Shown here piece by piece: positions 61,346 to 64,000 of a stretch of DNA of 64,000 nucleotides; the stretch's first letter is position 1; the number at the start of each line of letters is the position of its first letter. Location: NCBI GenBank assembly GCA_009192285.1, contig CM018603.1:2596588-2660587 (forward strand), in the 5' to 3' direction. The position numbers and the translations under genes were made by a program. Source of the stretch: Morchella semilibera (lineage: Eukaryota; Ascomycota; Pezizomycetes; Pezizales; Morchellaceae). The notes below the pieces were generated by a model, which was not told the origin of the DNA, did not search any database, and saw nothing but the letters and a program-made list of their open reading frames with translations.

Positions 61346-63234
61346 TGCTGAAGTGTTTCGGCGATAAGGTTTTTTTTCCCTGTGTTTCCGTTTAAGCAGC
61401 CAATAACTGCAAGTTATTTGCCAGGAAGAGTGATTATCAAATTGATAAATGTATCAATGAAATTTGGATTTTCTTAAATAGGGTATTGTTTTTGTCGGCC
61501 TGGATTATCTTTCTTTGTGGTGTCTTTCTTCCTCTTCCTAGGCCTTTCTTTCGTTAGGTAAGGGGAGTAAATGAGAGACGAATAAAAGAAGTAGGGGCAG
61601 ATAGCGGGTCGGAGCAGTGGGATATAATTCCGGACGGGTGTCGCGCTCGGGTCAGGTGAGGGTTGGAGGGCGCGTGAGCGTGAATGGGCGTAAGGATAAA
61701 GCACGAGGGAAAGAGGGGTGGGATGAGTTGAGTTACGTTAGGTTGGGAAGTGGCTACCAGTATGAGGGGATGGTGGAAAAATAGGTATGAAAAGCGACGA
61801 AGATAAGTGTCTCGTTTCGCGTGGATACGACCTGCAGCAAGCGGTAGCTAACAAAGATGATAGAGGTTTAGGGGAGACTTGCAAAGCTGCGAGAGGTCGG
61901 ATTAACGGTAACAAAATGTTGTTTCTGAACGAGGGCTTGTCAGAAACGAGACGGATAGTGGGAAGGGAAGTGCTATTGAGAGTAGCTAGCAGGTATGTAT
62001 GATTTTGGAAAGAGTGAACTGTAGTCTGGGCCGATACACAACACAAGGTGAGAGAGCTGGCAGGGAAAAGAAAAGCAAAACAAGAAAAGGAACTACACAC
62101 AACACAGAGGTGCAACAGAATTCTAAACCAAGGTAGCTGATTGGATTTGTTTGGTTCAGTGTTTTCTTGAGTTGGCTTGCGGCTCGACCTGACTAACTTC
62201 AAAAGCTGCCGGCGAAGCGACGATGCAGAGTAACTTGGTGTTGGTGATAGTGTATTCCTTCTGATGCTAGGCAATGCAGTGGTCCTTGCTTGCTGCTGCG
62301 CGGTGGGGTACTTACAGACAGTGAAAGAAGGAAGGAAAGCGTTCCCAGTTATTGGAGTCCGTGGGACTCACCCCCTTGGGATTACATGATATAAGTCTAG
62401 CTATCTCCTTATTGCACATTTGTTTTATGCTAATTTCCGCGAGCAACAGCGGCTTGTGTCAGCTTCTTGCTTTGGTAACTACATAAAGACAAATTGATTT
62501 TGATACTCAAGCTATCAATCAGTCGAATAATTTACCGCCCCTTCTCGTTCATCTTTTCTATCCACATACACGCATGCACTCATGCCTCAGTGTTTAGCCC
62601 ACTCAATCAACTGGCATTGGCTTAAATGACGCCCTACGCTAGAATTATGGGGGCTACGTTCTACTCATGATACATTGGAATACCTAGAGTACAATAGCAA
62701 CCTAGTGGATCGAGAGCAATATTTGCGGTTTGGGCGACCTGCGGCTATCAATATCGGCAATAGCCAACAGCAATTCTGAATTTGTCAATCAACGCCAACA
62801 CGCCCCATAAGTAAACCCTGCGAATGTGGGGCTCGAGGAGAAGAAAGAAAACATTTAATATGATGTGGTATTTAGTGGTAGTGAACAGTTAGTCTGTCGT
62901 CGAAATGTAAATCCCCTTCACATTTTACCTTTCCCGTTTACTGCCATTAGCAGACACACCCCAAATCCCTCACCCGCGGACAAGTCGGCAGTGAATTAGT
63001 GAGCGCCTGTTTTTAAGAGCCCCGCACCCGCAGCAATCGATCCATGCAAGATCGCGTGTGGAGGAGAGCACTGGGTGTGGCACCACAAAAGTTTGGAGCT
63101 ACAACAGGTAAAATAGTACTCCAATCATCATGTCCCCGACTTTTGCTTCTTTAGAGGGAAGGAATTGCTCGTTAGACTAACTCCTATTGAAAGTATATAG
63201 CTTTATAGTTCAACCTCATCATTGATTTTCCCTT
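61346..63234. other. Intergenic region between the YRB2-like and ZNG1-like genes
   Basis: It holds the YRB2-like promoter (61346 onward) and 3' flank of the ZNG1-like gene. A 178-codon open frame on the minus strand (61738-62274) is Ser/Leu/Pro-rich with no recognised domain and was not accepted as a gene. Nothing else was recognised. Confidence 0.5.
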
Positions 63235-64000
63235 CTAGTCTTGCGAGATGAACCACTCTAAACTTGCCTTCAAATCTGCACCACTTAACCCCCGCCCTAT
63301 CAAAACAACCTTTCCGCCCACATGATCAAATAGCTCTTGGTTGTGAGCATCGAAAACCTCGAAAACCTCTCTGACCCCTTGAATCAGTTGTTGTTTTCCG
63401 TCTTCCATCGATATTCTTCCTTTCAACCTGTGTATATCGAGAAATGGCCTCCCTTTCTCCTCATGGGACTTTTTAGCTTGTGATCCTGGCGGAAACGGGA
63501 CTTCACCCTCCCAGAGGAGAGAACGTATCCACATCTCCAGAAGTTCCAATTTTCTTTGGCCCAGTAGTGGAAGTTCAAGAGAAATCGTCGAGATAGTCTA
63601 GATACTAGATAAGCAACATCTTTCAGGGTTTGATTGGGGAGAAAAGCATACAGGATCAAGTGTCGATTTAGCATTTGTCTTCAGGTTACCAACATCCTTA
63701 TAAGCCTGCATGTCTAGCAACCATTCCTCTAACCTATCCACCTTCCCCCGCTCTGTCACCAAAATCTTTGCCAACCCGTTTATCCCAGCAATCCTTCTCC
63801 TAACTTCCTCCAACTGTTCCGACGTCACCAAGTCAACTTTGTTGATAACAATGACATCAGCGTGTGAAATCTGCAAGTGTGCAGTGGTTATCTCCCCATC
63901 GCCATCTAGTGAACGGAGAATATTTGCTGCATCTACAAGTGTAACGATGCCGTCTAGGTAAATAGAGGATCCAAGGCCATCATCAAGCCAGAAAAGCGGG
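63235..64000 (-). CDS. zng1: ZNG1/CobW-family zinc chaperone GTPase (3' part, runs off window)
   Basis: C-terminal part of a COG0523 GTPase. Zng1 proteins transfer zinc to methionine aminopeptidase 1. Two exons are visible: one open from the window edge (64000) down to 63652, and the last from 63597 to 63235. The first reads LDDGLGSSIYLDGIVTLVDA, SHADVIVINKVDLV (the NKxD guanine-specificity motif) and LVTERGKVDRLEEWLLDMQA. The second carries the CobW C-terminal domain: PFLDIHRLKGRIS and KVVLIGRGLSGADLKASLEW. The P-loop and CxCC zinc motif expected upstream lie outside the window, so completeness cannot be judged. Confidence 0.92.

Noticed and set aside
61738-62274. 178-codon open frame on the minus strand
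   Set aside because: Ser/Leu/Pro-rich with no recognisable domain, no intron support, and located in the upstream region of the YRB2-like gene. Probably chance in a pyrimidine-rich leader.

Overview
The window looks like nuclear DNA of a filamentous ascomycete (Pezizomycotina). The genes are split by short GT-AG introns (mostly 50-80 bases). The protein set fits that group: a Zn(II)2Cys6 regulator, FOX2, an ENA-type cation ATPase, SEH1, an augmin HAUS6-like subunit and a Ty3/gypsy chromovirus. Gene density is low, 13 host genes in 64 kb, and intergenic DNA is full of small transposon remnants and the palindrome TACATGTA. This would suit a repeat-rich lineage such as Pezizomycetes, but that placement is a guess.

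Layout. 1-5.2 kb: no gene seen. 5.9-8.3 kb (+): zinc-cluster transcription factor. 8.3-13.5 kb: no gene, one TA-flanked inverted-repeat element. 13.5-16.5 kb (-): peroxisomal multifunctional beta-oxidation enzyme FOX2, divergent from a TDA10/D-glycerate-3-kinase-like kinase (17.4-18.5 kb, +). 21.4-22.9 kb (+): PAS-domain protein. 24.0-25.6 kb: cluster of four non-autonomous DNA elements. 26.9-33.1 kb: whole-looking gypsy element (- strand) with 631-base LTRs and a 5-base target duplication. 34.1-35.5 kb (-): 3-hydroxyisobutyrate-dehydrogenase-like enzyme. 35.8-37.1 kb: more hairpins and small elements. 38.0-41.6 kb (+): ENA-type P-type ATPase with several frame breaks. 43.9-46.3 kb (-): long-chain acyl-CoA synthetase. 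47.7-48.8 kb (+): RKM5-like methyltransferase, convergent with HAUS6 (48.8-51.3 kb, -). 52.2-53.3 kb (+): HD-domain phosphohydrolase. 54.2-55.7 kb (+): nucleoporin SEH1. 59.3-61.3 kb (-): RanBP3/YRB2-like export cofactor. 63.2-64.0 kb (-): 3' part of a ZNG1/CobW GTPase running off the window.

How the genes relate. There is no operon-like unit or biosynthetic cluster. FOX2 and the acyl-CoA synthetase act in the same fatty-acid pathway, and both have a CCTCGG hexamer upstream (a FarA/FarB-type box), but they are 27 kb apart. SEH1 and the YRB2-like protein both serve nuclear transport. Otherwise these are ordinary housekeeping neighbours.

The main oddities are three. Five host genes (PAS, ENA, RKM5, HAUS6, HD phosphohydrolase) carry single-base frame shifts, several of them in homopolymers, while the other eight read cleanly. 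There is a dense and varied set of tiny TIR elements, several with exact target duplications, including a TA-flanked family with copies of 56 and 86 bases. There are also several short hairpins, one with a perfect 27-base-pair stem. Splice sites and alignments were worked out by eye; no database search was possible.
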